Assembly (NCBI GenBank): GCA_030740765.1
Contig: JASLWR010000006.1
Coordinates: 27,402 to 91,401, forward strand
From: Thermoplasmatota archaeon
Lineage (GTDB): Archaea; Thermoplasmatota; Penumbrarchaeia; JASLWR01
Direction of reading: 5' to 3'
Length of the DNA stretch: 64,000 bases
The notes under the pieces were generated by a model that made no database searches, was not told where the DNA came from, and saw only the letters and a list, made by a program, of their open reading frames with translations. Of this stretch, positions 20,326 to 29,193 are shown in pieces. Both the position numbers and the translations under genes were made by a program. The stretch's first letter is position 1; the number at the start of each line of letters is the position of its first letter.

Positions 20326-20915
20326 GCATGACAAAAATAATTGGATGGTAAGCTTAGATGAGAGGATTATTGTGTGCATGATGAATGCGGTGATTAATTT
20401 CTAATCTTACCATCCGTGAATCATGAGACGATGAAAATTATTCTCGTCTCGAGTGATCGTTATTCCTTAGGCACAGCCGATGTGGCTTTAGGTCGATTGA
20501 AATAATTAATAATAACAATATAAATAACTTTCTCGCTGTTTCTTTTAATCGAATTTATATCATCCGATTTCACAATGATCCGTCAATGAAAGTTTATACC
20601 TCCGGTTTATTCCTAAATCGCACATTATTAACAAATATTCTCCTATTAGCGAGTGATATTCATCGATGCGGTAATGAATGTTCGTAGGCACCATAATGGA
20701 TTTTCATCGTAGTTAGGTGAGAAAAAAAATTTCTTGCATACCCCATAAAGAGTTAGGATAAAAAGGCGTTTTTCCCCTTGCCTATAAGCAATCCAAAAAT
20801 ACGAAAAAAAGGTCAATTAATAGTGGAAATGTAGAAAAATACATATCTTATATTCAATATAATCCACTTGAATCAGTAATTATCGCGATTATTTTCAAAA
20901 GGAGTCGGGTATAAT
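20326..20915. other. 590-bp intergenic region with two inverted repeats
   Basis: No gene or RNA family was recognised. Just after the regulator gene, GGATGGTAAG (near 20342) can pair with CTTACCATCC (near 20405), enclosing about 55 nt, and GAGACGA/TCGTCTC (about 20425-20452) forms a second hairpin. Either could be a terminator or part of an undescribed element. The second half is A/T-rich. It contains TATA-like stretches around 20840-20865 that probably drive aclBA, and a GGAG ribosome site before 20916. Confidence 0.4.
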
Positions 20916-22196
20916 ATGGCAAGAAAAGGTATACGTGAATACGATGCGAAGCGTTTGCTGGCAAATGGACTCCCTCGAATATCAGAGGGACGATTTGAAA
21001 TGAACCTTGATCGGGTTCTCATCACCCCGGATACTGATCTTTCAACGCTGGATGAGGAACATTCGTGGCTGAATAAGACGCCTCTGGTTGTAAAACCGGA
21101 CCAGCTGTTCGGAAAGAGAGGGAAGAACAAGCTTCTCATTCTCGATGCAACTCTGGAAGAGGCCATAGCGTGGGTCAATGAAAGAATGAACTTAGAGACA
21201 ACCATAGTTCAGACGACAGGTACAACTACCGGGGTCTTAACCCATTTCCTGGTAGAGCCGTTCATATCCCACGAAAGCGAATACTATGTCGCCATAGTCC
21301 AGAAGGAAAATGGGGACGTGATCTATTTTTCCACCCAGGGAGGCGTGGACATTGAGGCAGTATGGGATTCTGTGATCACAATAGAGGTCCCGACTACTTC
21401 TTCCATAGATAATATCGATATCGAAAGCGCACTTTCTGACGTACCGGAAAGATCCCTGGTGGCAGGTTTCATAAAAGTTCTATACAGGGTATTCGACCAG
21501 TACTATTTTACCTACCTGGAGCTAAATCCGTTCTCCTTTGCAGATGGAAAGATAGTGATACTGGACACCGTGGCCAAGCTGGATGACACAGCTTCATTCG
21601 AGTGTTCGGAACTCTGGGGGAAAATAATGTTCCCAAAAGCCTTTGGAGCTGTAAAGAGCCCCGAGGAAGGTTACGTGGCTCAGCTTGACGAGAGAACGGG
21701 AGCTTCACTGAAACTGACCATCTTGAACCCGGACGGGATAGTGTGGAATCTGGTTGCCGGAGGAGGTGCAAGTGTCATCTATGCCGATACCGTGGTGGAC
21801 CTGGGCTACAGCAAGGAACTGGCCAATTACGGAGAATACAGCGGGAATCCGTCAATGGAGCTTACCTATGAATATACAAAAACTGTTCTCAAGCTCATGA
21901 CACGACAAAAAGACCAGCAGGGACGCCCGAAATATCTTCTGATAGGCGGCGGTATCGCCAATTTCACTGATGTTGCCAAGACCTTTACCGGCATAATCCG
22001 GGCAATAGAGGACTACCAGGATAAATTGAAGGAGATAGGTGTTAAAATATACGTGCGCAGAGGCGGTCCGAACTACAAGGAAGGACTGGAGAACATGAAG
22101 AACCTCGGGCGCAGGATCGGTATACCCATCGAGGTCCACGGACCCGAGACACATATGACCAGGATCGTGTCTCTTGCTCTAAAGGGAGGTGAATGA
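20916..22196 (+). CDS. aclB: ATP-citrate lyase, small (ATP-grasp) subunit
   Basis: A 426-residue subunit corresponding to the N-terminal part of ATP-citrate lyase, homologous to succinyl-CoA synthetase beta. It provides the ATP-grasp nucleotide site and part of the citrate/CoA site. Family signatures are LLANGLPRIS near the N-terminus, YLELNPF (about 198), GGGASVIYADTV (about 282) and LLIGGGIANFTDVAKTFTGI (about 345-365). It ends 1 bp before the start of the large subunit, so the two are translated together. Together they convert citrate, CoA and ATP to acetyl-CoA and oxaloacetate, either in a reductive TCA cycle or to supply cytosolic acetyl-CoA. The start ATG has a GGAG site 12 nt upstream. 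Confidence 0.92.
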   Translation: MARKGIREYDAKRLLANGLPRISEGRFEMNLDRVLITPDTDLSTLDEEHSWLNKTPLVVKPDQLFGKRGKNKLLILDATLEEAIAWVNERMNLETTIVQTTGTTTGVLTHFLVEPFISHESEYYVAIVQKENGDVIYFSTQGGVDIEAVWDSVITIEVPTTSSIDNIDIESALSDVPERSLVAGFIKVLYRVFDQYYFTYLELNPFSFADGKIVILDTVAKLDDTASFECSELWGKIMFPKAFGAVKSPEEGYVAQLDERTGASLKLTILNPDGIVWNLVAGGGASVIYADTVVDLGYSKELANYGEYSGNPSMELTYEYTKTVLKLMTRQKDQQGRPKYLLIGGGIANFTDVAKTFTGIIRAIEDYQDKLKEIGVKIYVRRGGPNYKEGLENMKNLGRRIGIPIEVHGPETHMTRIVSLALKGGE

Positions 22197-22197
22197 T

Positions 22198-24045
22198 ATG
22201 GAAGAATACGAACTGTTCAGCCGGGATACGCAGGCATTCATCTACGGCGGCCAATTAAGAGCAGCGCAGAGAATGCTGGATTTCGATTATGTTTGCCGGA
22301 AGGAGAGGCCATCGGTTGTGGGGATAATCACACCTGAACGAGGAGGTTGGGAAAAATTCTTCTGGGGTACCTCCGAGATAAGGATTTTGAGATACAGAAG
22401 CATTCCCGAGGCTGTAAAAGCACACCCGTCAGCAGACGTTATGATAAACTTCGCTTCAGAGAGATCCTCCTTCGAGACCACAAAAGAGGCCCTTATGATC
22501 GATAATATCCGTACTGTGGTAATGATCGCCGAGGGGGTTCCCGAGAAACGAACGCGAGAACTCAGAGCCATAGCGACCGAGGGAGGCAAATGGATCATCG
22601 GACCATCGACGGTGGGCGGGATCAAGGCGGGGGCGTTCAAGATAGGGAATTCCGGAGGCACCATCGACAATATAAAGGCATCAAAGCTTTATCGGCCCGG
22701 ATCAGTTGGATTCGTATCCGTGTCAGGTGGTCTGTCGAACGAGGGTTTCAATATTCTGGCCAGGAACACGGACGGGATATACGAGGGCTACGCCATCGGT
22801 GGAGACGCCTATCCCGGCTCAACGCTTCTTGAGCATCTTCTGAGGTATGAAAAGAATCCCAAGATCAAGATGGTGGTCTCACTGGGCGAGCTGGGGGGAA
22901 CTGCGGAGCTGGAGATCGCGGAAGCGGTCAGTAATGGGAAAATCACAAAACCGCTGGTTATGTGGGTGACCGGTACTTGCGCGAAAATGCTGCCACAGGG
23001 AGTCCAGTTCGGCCATGCAGGGGCAAAGGCCGATTCGGATAGAGAGACCGCACAGTACAAAAATCAAGCCTTGAGGGATGCCGGGGTAATTGTGCCGGAG
23101 TCCTTCGACGATTACGACGAAAAGATAAGGGAGACCTTCGATGATCTGAAGTCCAAAGGCATCATTGAGCCCGTGGACGAATTCACACCACCCCACATAC
23201 CCATGGACTATGCCCAGGCGAAGGCCGAGGGACTGGTGAGAAAATCCACGAATTTCGTCACCACCATCTGCGATGAGACCGGCGACATACACGACTACTG
23301 CGGGGTTTCCATAGACAAGGTGATAAAGGAGAATTACGGCATAGGCGGGGTTCTGGGCCTCATATGGTTCAAGAAGAAACTACCTCGGTACGCATGCGAT
23401 TTCCTTGAGATGGTGATACAGATCGTGGCCGACCACGGACCGGCGGTATCCGGGGCCCACAACACTATCGTTACTGCAAGAGCCGGAAAGGGATTGATCG
23501 AATCTATCATAAGCGGCATGGTGACCATCGGCCCCCGCTTCGGCGGAGCGGTGAACGGTGCTGCGGAGCACTTCCGGTGGGGATTGGCGCAGGGGTACGC
23601 TCCAAGAGAGTTCGTGGTGGCAATGAAGGCCAAGAACACCAACATACAGGGGATCGGCCACCGGATACACACGGTGGAATTTCCCGATCTAAGGGTGGAT
23701 ATAATGGTCGATTTCGCCAAGAAGAATTTTGCCAAGACCCCGATTCTCGATTTCGCACTGGCTGTGCAGGCTGTTACGACGCAGAAGAAGAATAATCTCA
23801 TACTGAACGTGGACGGGTGTATTGGCGTGCTGTGCGTGGATCTGCTTAACAGCCTCGGTTATCCGGATGACGAGATAGGGAAAATGATAGACATGGGATT
23901 CTTCAACGCCCTGTTCATCATAGGCAGGACCATGGGATTCATGGGTCATTATTTCGACCAGAAACGACTTGAATCGAGACTGTACCGCCACCCGTGGGAC
24001 GATATTTTGTATGATGTACCGGATGAACCGGAAGAGGTCGAGTAG
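22198..24045 (+). CDS. aclA: ATP-citrate lyase, large (citryl-CoA / citrate synthase-like) subunit
   Basis: A 615-residue subunit. The first ~330 residues are succinyl-CoA synthetase alpha-like, with the phosphohistidine in QFGHAGAKA (H273). The C-terminal ~270 residues are a citrate synthase-like lyase domain (GPAVSGAHNTIVTARAGKG, GPRFGGAVNGAAEHF and GIGHRIH). Both halves are complete, so the enzyme should be active. ATG at 22198 is preferred to GTG at 22189 because GGGAGGTG lies right before it and the gap to aclB is then a single base. The lack of other TCA genes nearby leaves the direction (autotrophic citrate cleavage or heterotrophic acetyl-CoA supply) open. Confidence 0.93.
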   Translation: MEEYELFSRDTQAFIYGGQLRAAQRMLDFDYVCRKERPSVVGIITPERGGWEKFFWGTSEIRILRYRSIPEAVKAHPSADVMINFASERSSFETTKEALMIDNIRTVVMIAEGVPEKRTRELRAIATEGGKWIIGPSTVGGIKAGAFKIGNSGGTIDNIKASKLYRPGSVGFVSVSGGLSNEGFNILARNTDGIYEGYAIGGDAYPGSTLLEHLLRYEKNPKIKMVVSLGELGGTAELEIAEAVSNGKITKPLVMWVTGTCAKMLPQGVQFGHAGAKADSDRETAQYKNQALRDAGVIVPESFDDYDEKIRETFDDLKSKGIIEPVDEFTPPHIPMDYAQAKAEGLVRKSTNFVTTICDETGDIHDYCGVSIDKVIKENYGIGGVLGLIWFKKKLPRYACDFLEMVIQIVADHGPAVSGAHNTIVTARAGKGLIESIISGMVTIGPRFGGAVNGAAEHFRWGLAQGYAPREFVVAMKAKNTNIQGIGHRIHTVEFPDLRVDIMVDFAKKNFAKTPILDFALAVQAVTTQKKNNLILNVDGCIGVLCVDLLNSLGYPDDEIGKMIDMGFFNALFIIGRTMGFMGHYFDQKRLESRLYRHPWDDILYDVPDEPEEVE

Positions 24046-24468
24046 GGGACAATAAATTTCCGAAATTTGTTCTCTTCGATCTAAAGAGGGCCTGCGGCCA
24101 TAGGGCGAACGCGTGTGCCGGGCATGTGGAGAGACTTGACAATGAAAGTTTGTTCAGGACCCTGGCAGGGGGAACCTGTAGGCGAAGACAACTGCAACAT
24201 CGTGAGGTGTTGTGGGAAGGCAGTCGTAGCCAAAGCCATGGCCCGAGGAACACGAATCGCATTAGGCTATGATGTCTGGACGAATCTGCGCGTGAAGACG
24301 AAGTCCGATACCTGCTCGGAAGACATCAGGGTATATGCGGCGGGCGTGTGGCGAAGGTCTCTTCACTTACCCCGGGAGGTCTGTATATGTGACATGTTGT
24401 CTATGCTTTCCGGCAACGGTTAGCAGATGCATATGCAGAAGTCAGCAAAGGTCATAGTAGCAGCCTGG

Positions 24469-24560
24469 GATTCAGCAAAATCGGTCTCTTCGAACTGCGA
24501 TTTTGCGAACGTTGTCAAGCTGCAAACTTCGATTTTTTTCGAACTTTGCACCATTGACAA
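24469..24560 (-). mobile_element. Hairpin element copy D, nested in the group II intron
   Basis: Read on the minus strand it begins TTGTCAATGGTG and ends GATTTTGCTGAATC, the same constant ends as copies A-C. At 92 bp it is the shortest copy. It holds two hairpins: AAACTTCGA/TCGAACTTT-type around a T-run (about 24525-24547) and GCAAAATCG/CGATTTTGC (about 24474-24505). Its block GTTCGCAAAATCGCAG also occurs in copy B, and CGAAGTTTGCAGCTTG resembles CGAGGTTTGCAGCTTG in copy A. Confidence 0.68.
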
Positions 24561-24786
24561 CATGCAGCTGCGAAGGACCGAACAGAATGTGAAGTTCTCC
24601 ACCTGGAGAGTTTGGAGGAATATATTGCTGCAGAAGAGCTTGTAAGACTATTGCGCTGACAGCTTCCTTTTCGGAAATGATGGCCGGAAGTCATTCATTC
24701 CCGGAACGGAGCAGAGAACTCCTTCAGCACTCCCAGTGTATGACGGAGACACGAACCAGTCGCTGCTGGAAAAGACTCTGTTTCTT

Positions 24787-24830
24787 GACAAGTCACCACT
24801 TGTCCAGTGTGACACGCCATCAGGTGTGTC
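24787..24830 (+). repeat. Two-hairpin repeat, copy 1
   Basis: GACAAGT-CACC-ACTTGTC (24787-24804), then CAGTGT and GACACGCC-ATCA-GGTGTGTC (24811-24830). A second copy lies at 61438-61479. Here it is inside domain IV of the group II intron, shortly before domain V. Confidence 0.6.
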
Positions 24831-25055
24831 TTTTCCTAACAATCCAACAGGTTGTTGAGTTTTCACCATGTGGTGTGATAGACAGGTTTCGTCGCACACG
24901 TTCTGAACCGCTGTATACGGACCCGTACGTACGGTGGTGTGGGAGGCGGGATGCCGTGAGGCTCCCGCCTACCCGATAGGTCCTATTTAAGAGGAAGGAA
25001 GAGATCAAAGATATTTCATTTCCCTAACCCATAAAATTTATTAAACACGAAGTCC

Positions 25056-28000
25056 ATGCCACCGTCCATGAAAGATTCGCTCTACAGGGTCATACAGAAA
25101 GTAATAGCTCTGGGTATTATCCTGCTCCTAATGCAGACTTCAATATCTTACTGGTCGGGGACCAGTCCACCCAATGTTGACATGCAGAATCGAATTTTCC
25201 CATTACCAGAAAATGATTCCCGTTCTCACGAAAGAAATAATGATCTGACCGAGAGCGATCTTTTCGGAGGAAGCTGGTTTCAGGGGTCGTTCGAGGAGTT
25301 GAGTAATGTTTCCTCATCCAATGTCACCATAGTCGAAAACGGTACGAGTTCACATTTGGAACTTGTGAACAGCAGCACGTCCGGATTTTATTTCACATCT
25401 AATATAACCATTCCCCATGGAATGAAATGGTCACACATCTCCCTCTCGAAGTACGAAACCCCGAATTCATATGTCAATATCAGCCTGATGGACCCTTCCT
25501 TGAATAATTCTCTTATCGGTTTCATTAACAGAAGCGAAAGTTACATTGATCTCGAGAGCCTCAACGCAAGTTCCGTATTTCTGAGAGCAGATTTCCACGG
25601 AGAAATTAATCTCACACCGAAACTTTTTTCCTGGGGGATTGAATGGACGGGCGAAAACGCGTGGAGGGACAGTTTTACCGGAGATAAAAATATAGACCAA
25701 AAGAGCAATCTGACCCTTTCGGAGGAAGCGTATCCATCGGCCAAGAACCAAACTTCTTACCTTAGGTCCGTATCGATCCGGATTCCTCCATCCCATTCAT
25801 GGTGCGCTGTTAATTTTGACCGAGCGGTGCCTGATAACACGATTTTAACGATAAATATCCATGATGCGGAAAGCGGCGAGCTAATGATCTACGAGAACGG
25901 AAGTGGCATATCGAAATATATCGACCTTACTAACGTTAATTCGTTAGAGCACCCGTCCATCTATCTCCAGGCTTCATTCCGATCCAATCTTACCGAGATG
26001 CCGGTGCTGTACAACTGGGGAGTCAACTGGTCTGCCATCACCGCACCAAAACTCGTAATGGCGATTGACGATATCGAGCTTTCCGAAGATACGCCTGAAA
26101 ATAATATCATTGACCTGAAGGAGCATTTTAACGACAGATATTCTCGCGTTCAACCACCGGTTTACTCATTGGAGAACATCTCGGATATGGACAACATCAC
26201 TGTGGAGCTGAACGGTTCGAAGGTCAACTTGATCGGGCTCACCGCAAACTGGACCGGGGTGGTTTCATTGCAGATCAACTGTACCAATGTGTATAATCTA
26301 TCAACTCCATCCAATTTCTTCTCGATCACGGTCTCACCGATAAACGACCCGCCGGCATGGACCGCTGCGCCCCCGAATATTACAATGGATGAAAATAATA
26401 TTTTTGTCACCAATTATTCGCTCCTGGATTATATTAATGATGCTGACGGGGACGAGCTCGAGCTCTCTATCACCTGTTCGGACTACAATATAACCGTGGA
26501 ACTGGACGATGAGTATCACATAATTATATCCCCTCCGGACAACTATATCGGAAAGGGATTTCTGAATCTGACCGTCAGCGAGAAGTCCGGCACCAGACTT
26601 GCTTCGAATTTATTAATCTCATATGAAATAATTCCTGTCGATGACCCGCCGGTTGTACACCTGATATTTCCTCTGAACGGCTCCATCATTGCGGGCAATA
26701 AAGTCACGCTTGTTTGGGTAGTAACAGACCGGGATTCCCCGATTTCCGACATCCACTTTTCACTATATTTGGGCCTTAACAGGTCGCCGGAACTGTACCT
26801 GTCGGGTATAAAGGGAAGCAGCCGGATAATAACTGATCTCTTGGATGGTGAAACCTATTACTGGTACGTGATCCCGCATGATTCCCAGAATAGAGGCCGA
26901 TGCATCTCGGGTATCCGTGAGTTCTCAATGAACAGTTCCATATCCGCACCTTCCGTAAATCCGATCTCCTTGCTGAACGGGTCCTTCAAGAACAACACGG
27001 ATATTGTATTAAAATGGGATATGGCCGAGACATATTATGGCGAAGTGGAATTTCATATATTACTGGGAACTTCCCCGATGCATCTTTCGGTGGCCGGGTT
27101 TACAGGAGTGCTGGAATTCCGGCCCGAAGGACTCACGAACAATAAAACGTATTACTGGAAGGTAATACCTGTTGCCGGACTTTACATCGGGGATTGCATA
27201 GGCGGACTCCGGGAATTCACCATCGACACGAAATTCATCCCCGTATATAGTCTGGTTCCCACCTTGGATATTAACGACATTTCCATGGATAGAAAACAGA
27301 ATACAAGTTTCAATCTCAGTTTAAGCAACGACGGTAATACACCCGTGGCGGTTCAAATTGACCTATGGGGGAGTCTGGCACAGTACGTGCATATGGATCG
27401 GGATCTGATCCTGGGGGTCGGGGACAAAATAATTGTGAAAGCAATGATCAGACCGGGCAGCTCCATCTTCACACAGCCTTACAATATGACCCTAAGTATA
27501 AATCATCCCGGAGGGGTGGAAGAACTGATCCTGCGCGTTAATGTGACGGATAATACTGTCATCGACAAATTGGTCAAGCCTCCGGAACCCGATCCCGAGT
27601 TCGACTGGTTCTGGTTCATAATGGATACAATTGTCATCATTGTCTTGATCCTGGGGCTCGGAGTTCTGTTTCGGAGCAATAAAAAAAAGACCTCCGATGG
27701 AGAAAAGATAGAGGAAGAACCCGAACAATATGGTGGGAACGTCTATGTGGTGGGTGGGCTCAAGGACGATCAATATGAAGGGAAAAGAGAAACCGACATA
27801 TCGACGATGATGTTGAGAAACGATACAGACCTCTTTGGGATGGAAAAATCCAGCACCATATCGGGTATACGGCCGCCAAAATGGCATACGGAACCCGATA
27901 ACGACGCACCGGAGCTTCATTTGAATAATATTCAGGAAGATCAGCATGAAACGGAAGTACCTGAAGATGAAGTTTTCAGCCACGAGGAGCCTGAAAGGGA

Positions 28001-28187
28001 GGAAGTTCCGCCCAGAGCACCGCGATGGCATGCAATTTCAAAGAAAGAGGATACTTCCACCATAGAAAAAGACGTTACGGATGATATGGTGATGGATGAG
28101 ACTTCAACTGAGAAATATGATAATAGTTCATCGATTGAAAACCCACTTTTTAGACCCTCCCACCGGCACTATCAAAAAATCCAGTGA
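25056..28187 (+). CDS. Large anchored surface protein, beta-sandwich repeats
   Basis: A 1043-residue protein. A signal anchor/peptide (about 12-35) is followed by an ectodomain with many N-x-S/T sequons, cadherin/Ig-like repeats (DDIELSEDTPEN..., then INDPPAWT...ITMDENN, VDDPPVVHLIFPLNGS) and fibronectin-like units containing YYWYVIP and YYWKVIP. One membrane helix lies at about 851-872 (FIMDTIVIIVLILGLGVLF), and an acidic tail of about 170 residues follows. Unlike other anchored proteins here, its tail has no zinc ribbon. The tail repeats PPxAPRWHA-like motifs (PPKWHTEPD, PRAPRWHAISK). ATG at 25056 is used; ATG at 25068 is equally good. Ligand and role are unknown. Confidence 0.75.
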   Translation: MPPSMKDSLYRVIQKVIALGIILLLMQTSISYWSGTSPPNVDMQNRIFPLPENDSRSHERNNDLTESDLFGGSWFQGSFEELSNVSSSNVTIVENGTSSHLELVNSSTSGFYFTSNITIPHGMKWSHISLSKYETPNSYVNISLMDPSLNNSLIGFINRSESYIDLESLNASSVFLRADFHGEINLTPKLFSWGIEWTGENAWRDSFTGDKNIDQKSNLTLSEEAYPSAKNQTSYLRSVSIRIPPSHSWCAVNFDRAVPDNTILTINIHDAESGELMIYENGSGISKYIDLTNVNSLEHPSIYLQASFRSNLTEMPVLYNWGVNWSAITAPKLVMAIDDIELSEDTPENNIIDLKEHFNDRYSRVQPPVYSLENISDMDNITVELNGSKVNLIGLTANWTGVVSLQINCTNVYNLSTPSNFFSITVSPINDPPAWTAAPPNITMDENNIFVTNYSLLDYINDADGDELELSITCSDYNITVELDDEYHIIISPPDNYIGKGFLNLTVSEKSGTRLASNLLISYEIIPVDDPPVVHLIFPLNGSIIAGNKVTLVWVVTDRDSPISDIHFSLYLGLNRSPELYLSGIKGSSRIITDLLDGETYYWYVIPHDSQNRGRCISGIREFSMNSSISAPSVNPISLLNGSFKNNTDIVLKWDMAETYYGEVEFHILLGTSPMHLSVAGFTGVLEFRPEGLTNNKTYYWKVIPVAGLYIGDCIGGLREFTIDTKFIPVYSLVPTLDINDISMDRKQNTSFNLSLSNDGNTPVAVQIDLWGSLAQYVHMDRDLILGVGDKIIVKAMIRPGSSIFTQPYNMTLSINHPGGVEELILRVNVTDNTVIDKLVKPPEPDPEFDWFWFIMDTIVIIVLILGLGVLFRSNKKKTSDGEKIEEEPEQYGGNVYVVGGLKDDQYEGKRETDISTMMLRNDTDLFGMEKSSTISGIRPPKWHTEPDNDAPELHLNNIQEDQHETEVPEDEVFSHEEPEREEVPPRAPRWHAISKKEDTSTIEKDVTDDMVMDETSTEKYDNSSSIENPLFRPSHRHYQKIQ

Positions 28188-28217
28188 TGAATATGCACTC
28201 ACCATCGACAAGGAGAT

Positions 28218-28430
28218 TTGAAAACAGCCAAATCACTGGGAAATTTGTTAGTGCCCTCCCACCCCAAATTCCCCCCAAAAAGCGGCCCAAAAAAAGATGA
28301 GGTTTCATACTTTATAAACAATGAAAAACAGGATGAACTCCCTCAGGCACCGGACAGAGAACAGTCGGAACATGGGTATGATGCAATTTCAATGGATTTC
28401 TTTTTTGAGAAATCGGATGAGAACGAATAA
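28218..28430 (+). CDS. Possible small acidic protein
   Basis: A 70-codon frame beginning with TTG (28218) three bases after AAGGAG, 30 bp downstream of the surface-protein gene. The product is polar and Pro/Asp/Glu-rich, ends in FFFEKSDENE and has no recognisable domain. It may be a small co-expressed protein or a decayed tail segment of the gene before it. There is no homology to rely on. Confidence 0.3.
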   Translation: MKTAKSLGNLLVPSHPKFPPKSGPKKDEVSYFINNEKQDELPQAPDREQSEHGYDAISMDFFFEKSDENE

Positions 28431-28501
28431 TTATCCGATAATTATGGATTCATAGGCGCCAATTGAATCTGAAGTGCGATAATAATACGATTCATTATTG
28501 A

Positions 28502-28822
28502 TCAATATTCTCTCCACCGGTGATTGCATTCGGCACAGATGTAGAATCTCGTCGTGGGTTCATCAGCTGCACGGGTCTGTCTTAAAAACCACTTTGCCTT
28601 ATCATGCCCGCATTCGGGACATTCCTGATCCACAGTAGGAAGAGTCCCCAGATCTTTTTCGAAAATCTTGAATTCCTTTTCAACGCTGGGCGTGGAGATA
28701 ATATTTGTACCTCCATCCGCTTTGATCTTATAACCACAACTGCTATTCCTACATACCATGATGCCGGGTTCGTCTTTACTGGGAAACATAAGGGACTTGC
28801 ATTCCGGACAGAACATAACCAT
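28502..28822 (-). CDS. tfs: Transcription factor S (TFIIS-like RNA polymerase cleavage factor)
   Basis: A 106-residue archaeal TFS. The N-terminal zinc ribbon (FCPECKSLMFP ... CRNSSCGY) resembles RPB9. The C-terminal ribbon (CPECGHDKAKWF ... CAECNHRW) contains the acidic pair in RAADEPTTRF. These residues reach the RNA polymerase active site and stimulate cleavage of backtracked RNA. ATG at 28822 is chosen because AAAGGTG precedes it and gives the normal family length; the longer frame up to 28864 adds an atypical N-terminus. A TATA-like box lies at 28867-28878. It is a single-gene unit between plus-strand surface-protein genes. Confidence 0.93.
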   Translation of the reverse strand: MVMFCPECKSLMFPSKDEPGIMVCRNSSCGYKIKADGGTNIISTPSVEKEFKIFEKDLGTLPTVDQECPECGHDKAKWFLRQTRAADEPTTRFYICAECNHRWREY

Positions 28823-28866
28823 TGAAAAACACCTTTTCGCTTTAGGCTGGAGAACTGCGAACACAT

Positions 28867-28878
28867 TAATATATTTTA
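28867..28878 (-). promoter_or_regulatory. TATA-box for tfs
   Basis: The minus strand reads TAAAATATATTA, centred about 50 nt before the tfs ATG. This leaves a leader long enough to hold the AAAGGTG ribosome site. Confidence 0.45.
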
Positions 28879-29162
28879 CTTAAGTGTTCGGAAGTCTATT
28901 GGGATAGAACCCAATAATCGTTTTGATGATCGCCTGGTTAAAAAAAAGGAGTCACAGTTTTGTTAGGTCAATTACAGTTCCCTCGAATAGCAATAAGCTC
29001 GAATGAGATTGAAAAAAACCACTCCTTAAAACCCTTTCCACATCCCAATCCGACCTATCTGGTAAAAACACATTCTTCAGAGTATTATTTTGTCTCAAGT
29101 TCGCCTAAAAGGTAGAAAGTTTAAATTATCCCAAAGGAGTTATCTGATTAGTGCTGGTTAGT
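28879..29162. other. Intergenic region between divergent tfs and protease genes
   Basis: Together with the flanking promoters this leaves 371 bp without a gene. No open frame, hairpin array or RNA was recognised. Confidence 0.4.
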
Positions 29163-29175
29163 CGTTAAATAAATA
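29163..29175 (+). promoter_or_regulatory. TATA-box for the subtilisin-like protease
   Basis: CGTTAAATAAATA lies about 24 nt before the ATG at 29194, consistent with a leaderless message. Confidence 0.5.
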
Positions 29176-29193
29176 CTCACACGGTCGATAATA

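Larger units (their letters stand above)
24113..24977 (+). mobile_element. Group II intron, ORF-less or degenerate
   Basis: The 5' end GTGTGCCGGGCATG is a typical group II intron start. Domain I shows the characteristic stretch GAGGAACACGAATCGCATTA ... GAAGACATCAGGGTATATGC up to GGGAGGTCTG (about 24240-24385). Domain V is a clear 34-nt-type hairpin at about 24904-24940 (GAACCGCTGTATACGG / CCGTACGTACGGTGG). Domain VI (GGCGGGA/TCCCGCC) follows and the intron ends in CCTACCCGAT at 24977. The intron is about 865 nt and has no reverse-transcriptase gene. Only the sequence usually preceding one (AGAAGTCAGCAAAGGTCATAGTAG) remains, followed by hairpin element D and unrecognised sequence. The intron lies 67 bp after aclA, next to a GGCC/GGCC hairpin, outside any gene. 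Movement would need an enzyme from elsewhere. Confidence 0.88.

Noticed and set aside
24115..24423. 102-codon open frame after aclA
   Set aside because: The sequence is domain I of the group II intron; the frame is incidental.
24427..24980. Intact intron-encoded reverse transcriptase
   Set aside because: No RT, maturase or endonuclease motif is seen in any frame, and the space between domains III and V is too short.
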